Shown one piece after another: positions 49,377 through 58,810 of a stretch of 64,000 bases of DNA. The translations under genes and the position numbers were made by a program. Origin of the DNA: Bradyrhizobium sp. 195. GTDB taxonomy: Bacteria > Pseudomonadota > Alphaproteobacteria > Rhizobiales > Xanthobacteraceae. The DNA is taken from contig NZ_CP082161.1 in NCBI RefSeq assembly GCF_023101665.1, positions 1-64,000 on the forward strand, given 5' to 3'. Numbering within the stretch: position 1 is the first letter of the stretch; each line of letters opens with the position of its first letter. The notes below the pieces were generated by a model, which was not told the origin of the DNA, ran no database searches, and worked only from the letters and a program-made list of their open reading frames with translations.

Positions 49377-50087
49377 ATGACTCCAGCCGAGATCGCCCCC
49401 AAGGACCGCCTGATCGTCGCGCTCGATCTGCCCAGCGTCGATGCCGCGGAGGCGACGATCAACCGTCTCGGCGACAGCGTCACCTTCTACAAGATCGGTT
49501 ACCGGCTCGCGTATGCCGGCGGATTGCCGCTGGTCGGCAAGCTCGCCGACAAGGGCAAGAAGGTCTTTCTCGATCTCAAGCTGCACGACATCGGCAACAC
49601 CGTGACGCAAGGCGTCGAGAGCATCACCAGGCTTGGCGCCACCTTCCTCACCGTGCATGCCTACCCACAGACCATGAAGGGCGCGGTCGAAGGCCGCGGC
49701 AATTCGAGCCTGAAGATTCTCGCCGTCACGGTGCTGACCTCCTATAACGAGGACGATCTGCATGCGGCCGGCTATCGGCTCGGCGTCTCCGAACTGGTCG
49801 AGGCGCGCGCGCAGCAGGCGCAGGTGCTTGGCATCGACGGACTGGTGTCGTCGCCGGAGGAAGTTGGAGCCTTGCGTAAAATCGTCGGCCACCAGATGCA
49901 TCTCGTCACACCGGGCATCCGGCCGGTCGGTTCGGCGACCGGCGACCAGAAGCGCATCATGACGCCGGGCCGCGCCATCGCCGCCGGCGCCGACTATCTC
50001 GTCGTCGGACGGCCGATCGTCGAAGCCGCCGACCCGAAGGCGATTGCGGAAGCCATCCAGGCCGAGATCGCGCAGGCGCTCGGTTGA
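49377..50087 (+). CDS. pyrF: Orotidine 5'-phosphate decarboxylase
   Basis: Last step of UMP synthesis, decarboxylation of OMP. The 236-residue barrel protein has the catalytic array in [19 protein letters not shown] (K-D-x-K-D type), [16 protein letters not shown], and the phosphate loop [19 protein letters not shown]. It is preceded by the flavin reductase gene and followed by a DUF1330 gene after 21 bases. Confidence 0.97.
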   Translation: MTPAEIAPKDRLIVALDLPSVDAAEATINRLGDSVTFYKIGYRLAYAGGLPLVGKLADKGKKVFLDLKLHDIGNTVTQGVESITRLGATFLTVHAYPQTMKGAVEGRGNSSLKILAVTVLTSYNEDDLHAAGYRLGVSELVEARAQQAQVLGIDGLVSSPEEVGALRKIVGHQMHLVTPGIRPVGSATGDQKRIMTPGRAIAAGADYLVVGRPIVEAADPKAIAEAIQAEIAQALG

Positions 50088-50108
50088 GCAACAACAGGGA
50101 GAAGAACA

Positions 50109-50420
50109 ATGGCAAAGGGCTACTGGATCGGGCGCGTCGATGTGAGCAGTGACGAGGGCTACAAGCCTTATGCCGTCGCCAACGGTCCGATCTTCAAGAA
50201 ATGGGGCGGCCGCTTCGTCGTCCGCGCCGGCAAGTTCACCACTGTCGAAGGCGCCAGCCGCACCCGCAACGTCGTCATCGAATTCCCGGACTACGAGACC
50301 GCGGTCGCCTGCTACAACTCGCCGGAATACCAGGCCAACATCAAGGTGCGTCAGCCGCACTCGGTCGCCGACCTCATCATCATCGAGGGCTATGACGGCC
50401 CGCAGCCGTCGGACGGTTGA
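50109..50420 (+). CDS. DUF1330 domain protein
   Basis: A 103-residue protein of the dimeric alpha+beta barrel fold. [41 protein letters not shown] and [21 protein letters not shown] are the DUF1330 hallmarks. The function is unknown; it may be a small oxidoreductase or isomerase-like protein. It follows pyrF on the same strand and ends at a hairpin. Ribosome site AGGGAGAAG just upstream. Confidence 0.92.
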   Translation: MAKGYWIGRVDVSSDEGYKPYAVANGPIFKKWGGRFVVRAGKFTTVEGASRTRNVVIEFPDYETAVACYNSPEYQANIKVRQPHSVADLIIIEGYDGPQPSDG

Positions 50421-50436
50421 AGCGCCGTCTCGTCTT

Positions 50437-50459
50437 ACCCTCCCCCTCCAGGGGAGGGT
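50437..50459 (+). terminator. Hairpin after the DUF1330 gene
   Basis: Perfect 9-bp stem ACCCTCCCC / GGGGAGGGT with a 5-base loop, 17 bases after the DUF1330 stop. No T-tract follows, so termination is uncertain. It separates the pyrF group from dapB. Confidence 0.5.
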
Positions 50460-50541
50460 GGACACAAGCCGCGCGCTCTTGGCCCCCTCGGTTGCCGGAA
50501 CTGCCTCCCCCCGCTACAACGGCTCCGAAGAGGATCACACC

Positions 50542-51357
50542 ATGTCCGACATGCGCTTGATTGTTGCTGGGGCCGGCGGCCGGATGGGCCGCGCGCTGGT
50601 GCGGGCGATTGCCGAAAGCAAAGGTGCAGTGCTGGCCGGCGCGCTGGAGGCGCCGGGCTCCGAGCTGCTAGGCAAGGATGCGGGCGTGCTCGCGGGGCTG
50701 CCCGCCAACGGCATCAAGCTGTCGGCCGATCTCTGGGCGATGTCGAAGGAGGCCGACGGCATCCTCGATTTCACCGTGCCGGCGGCGACCATCGCCAATG
50801 TCGCGATCGCGGCCGAGCGCGGTATCGTGCATGTCGTCGGCACCACGGGGCTGTCGGGCTCCGACAACGCCGTGATCAAAAGTGTCACCAATCGCGCCGT
50901 CGTGGTGCAATCGGGCAATATGAGCCTCGGCGTCAATCTGCTCGCCGCGGTGGTCAAGCGCGTCGCCAAGGCGCTCGATGAAACCTTCGATGTCGAGATC
51001 GTCGAAACCCATCATCGCATGAAGGTCGACGCGCCCTCGGGCACCGCGCTGATGCTGGGCCAGGCCGCCGCCAGCGGCCGCGGCGTCACCCTCGATGACC
51101 ATTCCGAGCGCGGCCGCGACGGCATCACCGGCGCGCGCAGGCCGGGCAATATCGGTTTCGCCTCGTTGCGCGGCGGCACCGTCGCCGGCGACCACAGCGT
51201 GACCTTCCTCGGCCCGTTCGAGCGCCTGACGCTGTCGCATCAGGCCGAGGACCGCATGCTGTTCGCCCATGGCGCGCTGAAGGCAGCGCTGTGGGCGCAT
51301 GGCAAGAAGCCCGGGCACTACTCCATGGCCGACGTGCTCGGCCTTGCCGATATCTAG
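50542..51357 (+). CDS. dapB: 4-hydroxy-tetrahydrodipicolinate reductase
   Basis: NAD(P)H-dependent reductase of the lysine/diaminopimelate path. The 271-residue protein has the dinucleotide loop [16 protein letters not shown] near 8-23, [23 protein letters not shown] and the catalytic [19 protein letters not shown]. The start is the ATG at 50542; a longer frame upstream runs across the DUF1330 gene and is spurious. It is followed by gpmA after 28 bases. Confidence 0.97.
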   Translation: MSDMRLIVAGAGGRMGRALVRAIAESKGAVLAGALEAPGSELLGKDAGVLAGLPANGIKLSADLWAMSKEADGILDFTVPAATIANVAIAAERGIVHVVGTTGLSGSDNAVIKSVTNRAVVVQSGNMSLGVNLLAAVVKRVAKALDETFDVEIVETHHRMKVDAPSGTALMLGQAAASGRGVTLDDHSERGRDGITGARRPGNIGFASLRGGTVAGDHSVTFLGPFERLTLSHQAEDRMLFAHGALKAALWAHGKKPGHYSMADVLGLADI

Positions 51358-51385
51358 TCGACAATAAGCAACGGAAAAGCAGTCA

Positions 51386-52009
51386 ATGAGCGAACGTCTT
51401 CTCGTGCTCGTGCGCCACGGCCAGAGCGAATGGAATCTGAAGAACCTGTTCACGGGCTGGAAGGACCCTGACCTCACCGAGCTCGGCGTGAAGGAAGCCA
51501 CGGAAGCCGGCCGCAAGCTGAAGGCGCAGGGCCTCGTATTCGACGTCGCCTACACCTCGGTGCTCACGCGCGCGCAGCACACGCTTGACCTGATCCTCGG
51601 CGAGCTCGACCAGAAAGGCCTGCCGACGACGAAGAACCTCGCGCTGAACGAGCGCGACTATGGCGATCTCTCCGGCCTCAACAAGGATGACGCCCGGAAG
51701 AAATGGGGCGAGGACCAGGTGCTGATCTGGCGCCGCTCTTACGACGTGCCGCCGCCCGGCGGCGAGAGTCTGAAAGACACGCTGGCGCGTGCGTTGCCGT
51801 ACTACGTGCAGGAGATCCTGCCCGGCGTGCTCAACGGCAAGCGCACGCTGGTCGCCGCCCACGGCAACTCACTGCGCGCGCTGATCATGGTGCTGGAAAA
51901 GCTTTCGCCTGAAGGCATTTTGAAACGCGAACTCGCCACCGGCGTGCCGATCATCTACCGCCTCAATGCGGATTCGACGGTGGCGTCGAAGCTGGATCTG
52001 GCGGGCTGA
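51386..52009 (+). CDS. gpmA: 2,3-bisphosphoglycerate-dependent phosphoglycerate mutase
   Basis: Interconverts 3- and 2-phosphoglycerate in glycolysis and gluconeogenesis. The 207-residue protein has the phosphohistidine motif [29 protein letters not shown], then [17 protein letters not shown] and the second histidine in [12 protein letters not shown]. Shorter than E. coli GpmA (250), as is usual in Rhizobiales. Adjacent to dapB on the same strand; a family C repeat lies downstream at the convergent junction. Confidence 0.96.
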   Translation: MSERLLVLVRHGQSEWNLKNLFTGWKDPDLTELGVKEATEAGRKLKAQGLVFDVAYTSVLTRAQHTLDLILGELDQKGLPTTKNLALNERDYGDLSGLNKDDARKKWGEDQVLIWRRSYDVPPPGGESLKDTLARALPYYVQEILPGVLNGKRTLVAAHGNSLRALIMVLEKLSPEGILKRELATGVPIIYRLNADSTVASKLDLAG

Positions 52010-52030
52010 GTTTCATCGCCGCATGCGCGG

Positions 52031-52128
52031 TGCCGTAGGGTGGGCAAAGCGCAGCGTGCCCACGCAGCGTCAGCGACTTGAGAAAGATGGTGGGCACGGC
52101 GCTCTGCGCCTTTGCCCACCCTACGGCA
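52031..52128. repeat. Palindromic repeat, family C, copy 2
   Basis: TGCCGTAGGGTGGGCAAAG opens it and CTTTGCCCACCCTACGGCA closes it (one base variation near the inner end), with GCGTGCCCAC and GTGGGCACG inside. It sits between the convergent gpmA and AraC-OGT genes. Confidence 0.93.
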
Positions 52129-52143
52129 GTGTGCTTGCAGCTC

Positions 52144-53040
52144 CTACTGCATCCCCAGCTGCCCGGCTTCCCAGCCCAGCATCGCCTGCTTGCGGGTGAT
52201 GCCCCAGTGATAACCGGTGAGCGTGCCGCTCTTGCCGAGCGCGCGGTGGCAGGGCACGACGAACGAGACGGGGTTCTTGCCGACCGCGGCGCCGACGGCG
52301 CGCGAGGCCTTCGGGCTGTTGATGTTGCAGGCGATGTCGGAATAGGACACCGCGCGCCCCATCGGGATTTTCAACAGCGTCTCCCACACCCGCACCTCGA
52401 AATCGGTGCCGATCATGATCACGCGCAGCGGCTGGTCCGGCCGCCAAAGTCTGGTGTCGAAGATGCGCGCAGCGAGCGGGGCTGTGCCCTCGTGATCCTC
52501 GACGTAAGTGGCGTTCGGCCAGCGCCGCGTCATGTCAGCGAGCGCAACCTTCTCCTCGCCGTGGTCGGCGAAGGCAAGGCCTGACAGGCCGCGATCGGTG
52601 GCGATCACGATCGCCGTGCCGAACGGCGAGGGGTGAAAGCCGTAGCGCAAGGTCAGGCCCGCGCCGCCGTTCTTCCATTCGCCCGGCGACATCGCTTCAT
52701 GGGTGACGAAGAGATCGTGCAGCCGCCCCGGGCCCGACAGACCGGAATCGAGCGCGGCGTCGAGAATGCTCGCGGAGTCCCGCAGCAAGCCCTTGGCGTG
52801 ATCGAGCGTCAGCGCCTGCATGAAGGCCTTTGGTGTGATCGAAGCCCAGCGGCGGAACAGATGGTGCAGCTCATCCGGCGTGACGCCGGCCGCATCCGCC
52901 ATCGCCTCGATGGCCGGCTGCGCGCGCCAGTTCTCCGAGATGAAAGCGATCGCCCGGCGGACCGAATCATAGTCGCGCAGCGCGGCGTTCTGGGGTCCCG
53001 GCTTGGCCAGGCGCTGGTCATTTATGGCGAGTGTCATCAT
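52144..53040 (-). CDS. AraC-type/O6-alkylguanine-DNA methyltransferase fusion (Ada-like)
   Basis: A 298-residue protein. The N-terminal AraC-type helix-turn-helix (about 22-125; AIEAMADAAGVTPDELHHLFRRW) is joined to a methyltransferase domain with the active cysteine in FVVPCHRALGKSG (C264). The N-terminal zinc domain of E. coli Ada (methylphosphotriester sensor) is absent. It probably repairs O6-methylguanine and may also regulate. The start is at 53040 or one codon later. Confidence 0.92.
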   Translation of the reverse strand: MMTLAINDQRLAKPGPQNAALRDYDSVRRAIAFISENWRAQPAIEAMADAAGVTPDELHHLFRRWASITPKAFMQALTLDHAKGLLRDSASILDAALDSGLSGPGRLHDLFVTHEAMSPGEWKNGGAGLTLRYGFHPSPFGTAIVIATDRGLSGLAFADHGEEKVALADMTRRWPNATYVEDHEGTAPLAARIFDTRLWRPDQPLRVIMIGTDFEVRVWETLLKIPMGRAVSYSDIACNINSPKASRAVGAAVGKNPVSFVVPCHRALGKSGTLTGYHWGITRKQAMLGWEAGQLGMQ

Positions 53041-53096
53041 GACCGGAAATGTAGGGGGAGGGACGGGTGGGAAACCACCCGATTTCCGACCTGACA

Positions 53097-53630
53097 TCAG
53101 CTGATCGGGTTGTAGGTCGGGCCGCGCTTGGCGGCGTTGAGTGCCTCAACCAAGCCTTTGTAAAAACTTGCTTTTTCCTCCGGCCCGAGGAAGCGGGCGA
53201 TCTGAATCTGGTGGCCGCGCGAGATCAGATAGAGATGCTCGATGCCAAAGTCCTCGTCGACCTCCATGTCGAGGCGGACCCAGAGCGGATTGAACGTCCA
53301 CTCGGCGACCTGGCCGCGATGGCTGACGCGGCGCACGCGCAATTCGGAAGCCGTGACCGTGATCTCCTCGCGTGCCCGCGCGGTGCGGAAATTGACCCGG
53401 AAGGCCCACCAGATCACCAGCACGTCGATGCCGAAGAAACCGAGCACCGGCCAGGCGCCCTTCAACAGGAAAGCGAGACCAGTGGCAAAGCTCACCACGC
53501 TCAGGAACAGCATCACGGCGAGAAAGCCGGTGCGGTTCAGCGAGCGGTGGGGCGTCAGCAGCGCCGAGAAGATCTGAGGCTCGGCCTCGCTTTCAGATCG
53601 CTCTCGCTCAATTTCGTTGCCTGTGCTCAT
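53097..53630 (-). CDS. DUF2244 membrane protein
   Basis: A 177-residue protein. After an acidic N-terminus, FSALLTPHRSLNRTGFLAVMLFLSVVSFATGL and PVLGFFGIDVLVIWWAFRVNFRTAR give two membrane helices joined by a short loop. REEITVTASELRVRR begins the cytoplasmic beta part. This is the DUF2244 family, commonly beside nth in Rhizobiales. The function is unknown. It diverges from nth with a 22-base gap. Confidence 0.92.
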   Translation of the reverse strand: MSTGNEIERERSESEAEPQIFSALLTPHRSLNRTGFLAVMLFLSVVSFATGLAFLLKGAWPVLGFFGIDVLVIWWAFRVNFRTARAREEITVTASELRVRRVSHRGQVAEWTFNPLWVRLDMEVDEDFGIEHLYLISRGHQIQIARFLGPEEKASFYKGLVEALNAAKRGPTYNPIS

Positions 53631-53652
53631 CGTCCCTCAGTATATCCCGATC

Positions 53653-54420
53653 ATGGCGAAAATCACCCGCAAGCCGGTCCCGCGCAAAGCCGCCGCGCCG
53701 AAGAAAAAGGCCAGGCCGGCCATCGCGAAGCCCAAGCCCGCTCAGAAATCGGCGCCAGCCAGGAAATCGCTTAGGGCCATCAGACCCTGGACGCCCGCTG
53801 AGGTTCACGAAGCGTTCAGCCGTTTCCGCAAAGCCAACCCGGAACCGAAAGGCGAGCTCGAGCACGTCAATCCGTTCACGCTGCTGGTGGCCGTGGTGCT
53901 GTCGGCGCAGGCGACCGATGCCGGCGTCAACAAGGCGACGCGCGCCTTGTTCGAGATCGCCGACACGCCGCAGAAAATGCTCGACCTCGGTGAGGAGCGC
54001 TTGCGCGACTACATCAAGACCATCGGGCTCTACCGTACCAAGGCCAGAAACGTCATTGCGCTGTCGGCAAAGGTGCTCAGCGAATTCGGCGGCGAGGTGC
54101 CGCGCACGCGCGCCGAGATCGAGTCGTTGCCCGGCGCCGGCCGCAAGACCGCCAACGTCGTGCTCAACATGGCCTTCGGCGAACACACCATGGCGGTCGA
54201 CACGCATGTGTTCCGTGTCGGCAACCGCACGGGCCTTGCACCCGGCAAATCACCGCTGGAGGTCGAGCTCGGTCTCGAAAAGGTGATCCCGGCGGAGTTC
54301 ATGCTGCATGCCCATCATTGGCTGATCCTGCACGGCCGCTATACTTGCCTCGCACGCACGCCGCGCTGCGAGGTCTGCCTGATCAACGATCTCTGCCGAT
54401 GGCCGGAGAAGACGGTCTGA
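53653..54420 (+). CDS. nth: Endonuclease III
   Basis: DNA glycosylase/AP lyase for oxidised pyrimidines. The 255-residue protein has a lysine/alanine-rich N-terminal extension (1-45), then the HhH-GPD core: LPGAGRKTANVVLNMAF with the catalytic lysine, VDTHVFRVGNRTGLA with the aspartate, and the iron-sulfur ligands C-x6-C-x2-C-x5-C in CLARTPRCEVCLINDLC. The start is the ATG at 53653. It faces the CysZ-like gene across 12 bases. Confidence 0.97.
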   Translation: MAKITRKPVPRKAAAPKKKARPAIAKPKPAQKSAPARKSLRAIRPWTPAEVHEAFSRFRKANPEPKGELEHVNPFTLLVAVVLSAQATDAGVNKATRALFEIADTPQKMLDLGEERLRDYIKTIGLYRTKARNVIALSAKVLSEFGGEVPRTRAEIESLPGAGRKTANVVLNMAFGEHTMAVDTHVFRVGNRTGLAPGKSPLEVELGLEKVIPAEFMLHAHHWLILHGRYTCLARTPRCEVCLINDLCRWPEKTV

Positions 54421-54432
54421 GCGACGGCACCA

Positions 54433-55173
54433 TCACCGCATCTGCCGCGCCGGCTCGATCAGCTCCGGCCGCGGGCCCGATAGCCGCTTGTGCATGTGGA
54501 CCATGAAGGCCATGCCGAAGATCGGCGTCGCCAGATTGACGATCGGGATCGAGACGAAGGCCGCGATGAACAGGCCGGCGGTGAAGATGGTGGCGGCGTT
54601 GTCACGCCGCATCGCCTTGGCCTCTTCCGGCGAGCGGAAGCGCATCGCGGCCAGCTCGAAATATTCGCGGCCGAGCAGCCAGGCGGCGGCGAGGAAGAAG
54701 ACCAGGAAGCCGGCGCCGGCGAACAGCACCAGCGGCAGCGCGATCAGATAGACCAGGATCGTCAGCAGCGCGGTCTTGATGCCCTCGAAAATGGCCTGGC
54801 TGAACGGCAACGCGCGACCTGGCTGCTCGGCCGGATAATGCTCGCGCTCGACGATGTCGGCGACGTCGTCGACGAACAGGCTGGCCACCACCGAAGTGAT
54901 CGCGGGCATCAGGAAGACGCCGCCGAACACGACGCCGAGGCCCGCCGCGATCGAGACGATCCAGGACAAGATTTCGAGCGAGGTATGCCAGCCCGGTCCC
55001 AGCAGCCCTTCCAGCCAGACCTCACCGGAGGTCGCAAACCAGCTCAAGAGCCGCTGCAAGCCGATCGCCAGCACGGTGATCAGCACGAGCGCAAGCCCGA
55101 TCGACCGCCACAGGATCGAGCGCATCGGCGGCGAGATCATTTGCGACAGCGCCTTGATGGCGGCATCCAGCAT
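54433..55173 (-). CDS. EI24/CysZ-like membrane protein
   Basis: A 246-residue polytopic protein with about five helices (LALVLITVLAIGLQRLLSW; LEILSWIVSIAAGLGVVFGGVFL; ALLTILVYLIALPLVLFAGAGFLVFFLAAAW; IFTAGLFIAAFVSIPIVNLATPIFGMAFMVHM). The pattern fits the EI24/CysZ family, in which CysZ imports sulfate. Sulfate transport here is inference. It is on the minus strand and downstream of a family C repeat region. Confidence 0.85.
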   Translation of the reverse strand: MLDAAIKALSQMISPPMRSILWRSIGLALVLITVLAIGLQRLLSWFATSGEVWLEGLLGPGWHTSLEILSWIVSIAAGLGVVFGGVFLMPAITSVVASLFVDDVADIVEREHYPAEQPGRALPFSQAIFEGIKTALLTILVYLIALPLVLFAGAGFLVFFLAAAWLLGREYFELAAMRFRSPEEAKAMRRDNAATIFTAGLFIAAFVSIPIVNLATPIFGMAFMVHMHKRLSGPRPELIEPARQMR

Positions 55174-55275
55174 GGTGGGGCCCTTTCACGAAATCACCCG
55201 CGAGAGGTAGAGACGCACGGCGGTTTCGGCAAGGGAGGCAGCTACGGCCTGCTCCCTTTGTCCCGACCACAGTAT

Positions 55276-55368
55276 CGTAGGGTGGGCAAAGCGAAGCGTG
55301 CCCACGGCTTCTGTCGCGGTTTCGATTGATGGTGGGCACGGCGCAAGTGCGCCTTTGCCCACCCTACG
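55276..55368. repeat. Palindromic repeat, family C, copy 3
   Basis: CGTAGGGTGGGCAAAG and CTTTGCCCACCCTACG form the ends, with GCGTGCCCAC and GTGGGCACGGCGC inside. It lies in the gap between nikR and the CysZ-like gene (55174-55437), both leftward. Confidence 0.93.
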
Positions 55369-55437
55369 AGATTGAGCCAACGGATAACGGATAGAGCCGC
55401 TCACCCACAAGGGTTACGCACCGTCTGCGCGGCCGAC

Positions 55438-55884
55438 CTACTCATGCCGATGCCCATGCTTCCGCGGCTTCGCCTGCTTGCCCTCCCCTGTCGGGATCAT
55501 CACCACGCGGCCGTAGCGCACGCCGCGTTCGGCGATGATGTGGTCGGCGAAATGCCGAACCTCGGCGGCATCGCCCCGCAGCGCGGTCATCTCCATGCAA
55601 TTGTTGTCGTCGAGATGGACATGCAGGGTCGCCAGCGCGAGGTCGTGATGGCCGTGGAATTCCTGCACCAGACGCTTGGAGAGATCGCGGGCGGCGTGGT
55701 CGTAGACATAGACGAGGCCGGCGACGCAGGAGCCGGTCTGCGCGGTGTCCTCGGTGCTCTGCTGCAGGCCGGCGCGGGCGAGGTCGCGGATCATCTCGGA
55801 GCGGTTCTGATAGCCGCGTGCTTCCGCCGCCGCGTCGATCTCCGCCAGGAGATCGTCCTCGATCGTGATCGTAATTCGCTGCAT
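55438..55884 (-). CDS. nikR: Nickel-responsive regulator NikR
   Basis: A 148-residue regulator. The N-terminal ribbon-helix-helix (RITITIEDDLLAEIDAAAEARGYQNRSEMIRD) is joined to an ACT-like domain with the high-affinity nickel ligands H77, H88, H90 and C96 (QEFHGHHDLALATLHVHLDDNNC). The C-terminus is His/Lys-rich. The ATG at 55884 gives the standard start. No nickel transporter is in the window. It lies 132 bases downstream of copA on the same strand. Confidence 0.95.
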   Translation of the reverse strand: MQRITITIEDDLLAEIDAAAEARGYQNRSEMIRDLARAGLQQSTEDTAQTGSCVAGLVYVYDHAARDLSKRLVQEFHGHHDLALATLHVHLDDNNCMEMTALRGDAAEVRHFADHIIAERGVRYGRVVMIPTGEGKQAKPRKHGHRHE

Positions 55885-55920
55885 CAAGCCCTCTCCGCGT
55901 CCCGCCAATATTCCGTGAAC

Positions 55921-56008
55921 CGTAGCCCGGATGGAGCGAAGCGCAATCCGGGGCAGTCTCGATTTGTTAGCAGAACCCGGATTTCGCTTGCGCTCCATCC
56001 GGGCTACG
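55921..56008. repeat. Palindromic repeat, family D, copy 2
   Basis: CGTAGCCCGGATGGAGCG and CGCTCCATCCGGGCTACG close a hairpin with CCGGGG and CCCGG inside. It is the same element as at 33804-33883, here between copA and nikR. Confidence 0.92.
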
Positions 56009-56016
56009 CAGTGTCT

Positions 56017-58470
56017 TCACAGCCGCGTTGCACGCAGGCGCAGCGCATTCCCGACCACGCTCACCGAGGACAGCGCCATCGCTGCTGCGGCGATGATCGG
56101 CGACAGCAGGACGCCGAAGGTCGGATAGAGGATGCCGGCGGCGATCGGGATGCCGGCGGCGTTGTAGATGAAGGCGAAGAACAGATTCTGGCGGATGTTG
56201 CTCATGGTCGCCTGCGACAGCTTTCGCGCGCGGACGATGCCGACAAGATCGCCCTTGAGCAGGGTCACGCCCGCGCTCTCCATCGCCACATCCGTGCCGG
56301 TGCCCATGGCGATGCCTACCTCGGCGGCGGCCAGCGCCGGCGCGTCGTTGACGCCGTCGCCAGCCATCGCGACAATGCGGCCGGCCCTTTGCAGCTTGGT
56401 CACCACCGCGCTCTTCTGATCCGGCAGCACCTCGGCCTCGACCTCGGCGATGCCGAGCCGCCGCGCCACCGCCTCAGCCGTGGTGCGATTGTCGCCGGTC
56501 AGCATGATGACCTTGATGCCTTCGGCAGCTAGCGCCTTCAGCGCCTGCGGGGTCGAGGCCTTGACCGGATCGGCGATCGCGAACAGGCCGGCAAGCCGGC
56601 CATCGGCGGCCATGTTGATCACCGTGGCGCCGTCCTGGCGCAGCCGTTCGGCTTCAGTGTCGAGCGCCGTCGTGTCGACCCCGATCGAGGCGAGATATCT
56701 GGCATTGCCGAGCGCGATGGTTTTGCCGTCGACCTTGCCGGTGGCGCCCTTGCCGGTCGGCGAGTCGAACTGCTCGACCTGGCCGAGCGCAAGCTGCTTC
56801 TCCTTGGCCGCGCGCACGATCGCGTCAGCCAAGGGATGTTCGCTGGCGCGCTCGACGCTGGCCGCAAGCCGGAGGATGTCGTCTTCCGCAAAGCCAGCAG
56901 CCGGCACGATCGCGACCACCTTGGGCTTGCCTTCGGTCAGCGTGCCCGTCTTGTCGACCACCAGCGTGTCGATCTTCTCCATCCGCTCCAGCGCCTCCGC
57001 ATTCTTGATCAGCACGCCGCCTTGGGCACCGCGGCCGACGCCGACCATGATCGACATGGGGGTCGCGAGGCCCAGCGCGCAGGGGCAGGCGATGATCAGC
57101 ACGCTGACCGCAGCGACAAGGCCGAAGGCCAGTCGCGGTTGCGGTCCGAACCACGCCCAGGCGGCAAAGGCGGCGATCGCGACGATGATCACGGCCGGCA
57201 CGAACCAGCCCGCGACCTGATCGGCCAGCCGCTGAATCGGCGCGCGGGAGCGCTGCGCGTCTGCGACCATCTGCACGATCTGCGACAGCAGCGTCTCGCG
57301 TCCGACCTTGTCGGCGCGCATGATGAAGCTGCCCGATTGGTTCAGCGTGCCCGCGATGACTTTTGCACCGGTTTCCTTGGTGACCGGCATGGACTCGCCG
57401 GTGACCAGGGATTCGTCGAGCGAGGAGCGTCCCTCGAGGATGACGCCATCGACCGGCACCTTCTCGCCGGGACGAACGCGCAAGCGGTCACCGGCATGGA
57501 GCGTGTCGATCTCGACCTCGTGCTCGCTGCCATCGGCATCGACGCGGCGCGCGGTCTTCGGTGCCAGCTGCAACAGTGCCTTGATCGCGCCCGAGGTCGC
57601 GTCACGGGCCCGCAGCTCCAGCACTTGACCGAGCAGCACCAACACGGTGATGACCGCAGCCGCCTCGAAATAGACGGCGACCGCGCCTTCATGGCCGCGG
57701 AAGGTCGCAGGAAAAATCTGCGGCGCGACGGTGCCGATGATGCTGTAGACATAGGCAACACCGGTGCCCATCGCGATCAGCGTGAACATGTTGAGGTTGC
57801 GAGTCAGCAGCGATTGCCAACCGCGAACGAAGAACGGCCAGCCGGCCCACAGCACCACTGGCGTGGCGAAGACGAGCTGGATCCAGTTCGAGAGCGTCTG
57901 ATCGATCCAGTTGTGTGGGCCCGCGAGATGGCCGCCCATCTCCAGCACCACGGCCGGCAGCGCAAGTGCGCCACCGATCCAGAACCGCCGCGTCATGTCG
58001 GCAAGCTCCGGGTTGGGGCCGGTCTCCAAGCTTACCACTTCCGGCTCGAGCGCCATGCCGCAGATCGGGCAGCTGCCGGGTCCGACCTGGCGGATCTCCG
58101 GATGCATCGGACAAGTGTAGATCGTGCCCGCGGGCATCTCGGGCTCGGGCGCCTTGTCCTTGGCGAGATATTTGGCGGGATCGGCGGCGAATTTGGTGCG
58201 GCAGCCGGCCGAGCAGAAATAGAAGGTTTTGTCGTGATGTGTGAGGTGGTGCTTCGAGGTCGCAGGATCGACTGTCATGCCGCAGACGGGATCGAGCACC
58301 TTGGTCGCGCCATCACCATGGTCATGCGCGTGATGATGCGCGTGGCCGGCACGGTCGCCGTGCCCGCCGCAGCAGGAGGACGCGGCCGGCGTGGCCGCTG
58401 GAGCAGCTTGGCTGGAACAGCCGCATCCTGTTTCCGGCTCGTGATGATGCCCGTGTTCGGCGTCTTTCAT
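56017..58470 (-). CDS. copA: Copper-translocating P1B-type ATPase CopA
   Basis: An 817-residue Cu+ export ATPase. Instead of a ferredoxin-like HMA domain, the N-terminus is His/Cys-rich (about 7-54), then a YHS domain ([13 protein letters not shown]...FYFCSAGC, about 57-102), then a heavy-metal-binding segment TCPMHPEI...CPICGM (119-139). The P-type core has TGES at 357-360, ACPCALG (CPC 462-464) in the ion path, and phosphorylation site DKTGT (D506), then HP and [24 protein letters not shown] loops. The start is the ATG at 58470, 50 bases from csoR. Confidence 0.96.
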   Translation of the reverse strand: MKDAEHGHHHEPETGCGCSSQAAPAATPAASSCCGGHGDRAGHAHHHAHDHGDGATKVLDPVCGMTVDPATSKHHLTHHDKTFYFCSAGCRTKFAADPAKYLAKDKAPEPEMPAGTIYTCPMHPEIRQVGPGSCPICGMALEPEVVSLETGPNPELADMTRRFWIGGALALPAVVLEMGGHLAGPHNWIDQTLSNWIQLVFATPVVLWAGWPFFVRGWQSLLTRNLNMFTLIAMGTGVAYVYSIIGTVAPQIFPATFRGHEGAVAVYFEAAAVITVLVLLGQVLELRARDATSGAIKALLQLAPKTARRVDADGSEHEVEIDTLHAGDRLRVRPGEKVPVDGVILEGRSSLDESLVTGESMPVTKETGAKVIAGTLNQSGSFIMRADKVGRETLLSQIVQMVADAQRSRAPIQRLADQVAGWFVPAVIIVAIAAFAAWAWFGPQPRLAFGLVAAVSVLIIACPCALGLATPMSIMVGVGRGAQGGVLIKNAEALERMEKIDTLVVDKTGTLTEGKPKVVAIVPAAGFAEDDILRLAASVERASEHPLADAIVRAAKEKQLALGQVEQFDSPTGKGATGKVDGKTIALGNARYLASIGVDTTALDTEAERLRQDGATVINMAADGRLAGLFAIADPVKASTPQALKALAAEGIKVIMLTGDNRTTAEAVARRLGIAEVEAEVLPDQKSAVVTKLQRAGRIVAMAGDGVNDAPALAAAEVGIAMGTGTDVAMESAGVTLLKGDLVGIVRARKLSQATMSNIRQNLFFAFIYNAAGIPIAAGILYPTFGVLLSPIIAAAAMALSSVSVVGNALRLRATRL

Positions 58471-58491
58471 GGCGAAGCTCCGGCCTTGCAA

Positions 58492-58514
58492 TATATACCC
58501 TAGGGGGGTATATA
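58492..58514. promoter_or_regulatory. CsoR-type operator between copA and csoR
   Basis: Perfect arms TATATACCC (58492-58500) and GGGTATATA (58506-58514) with a 5-base centre, part of a G-tract. It fills the middle of the 50-base copA-csoR gap, and the site matches the A/T-flanked G-tract class bound by CsoR/RcnR-family repressors. Both promoters must overlap or flank it. Confidence 0.75.
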
Positions 58515-58520
58515 GAGCTC

Positions 58521-58796
58521 ATGCGCAAGGACATCAAGGCATCTGTTGGAAAACGGCTCGGCCGGATCGAGGGCCAGGTTCGCGGCCTCTCGAAAATGGT
58601 AGAGGAAGACCGCTACTGCATCGACATCGTGACGCAGATCTCGGCGGTGCGTGCCGCGCTGCGCCGGGTCGAGGAGGAGGTCCTGAAGGACCACGTCGCC
58701 CATTGCGTCGAGCACGCGATCGCGAGCGGCGACAAGGCCGATCAGCGCGAGAAGATCGCGGAGCTGATGGCGGTGATCGGACGGGCGGAGCGGTAG
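58521..58796 (+). CDS. csoR: Copper-sensing repressor CsoR
   Basis: A 91-residue all-helical CsoR/RcnR-family regulator. The Cu(I) triad C-H-C is at C33, H58 and C62, the same spacing as in the mycobacterial CsoR (25 and 4 residues), which favours copper over nickel or formaldehyde. RLGRIEGQVRGLSKM is the conserved DNA-binding helix. It lies seven bases after the operator-like palindrome and diverges from copA. Confidence 0.95.
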   Translation: MRKDIKASVGKRLGRIEGQVRGLSKMVEEDRYCIDIVTQISAVRAALRRVEEEVLKDHVAHCVEHAIASGDKADQREKIAELMAVIGRAER

Positions 58797-58810
58797 CTTC
58801 GGCCCTCGCC

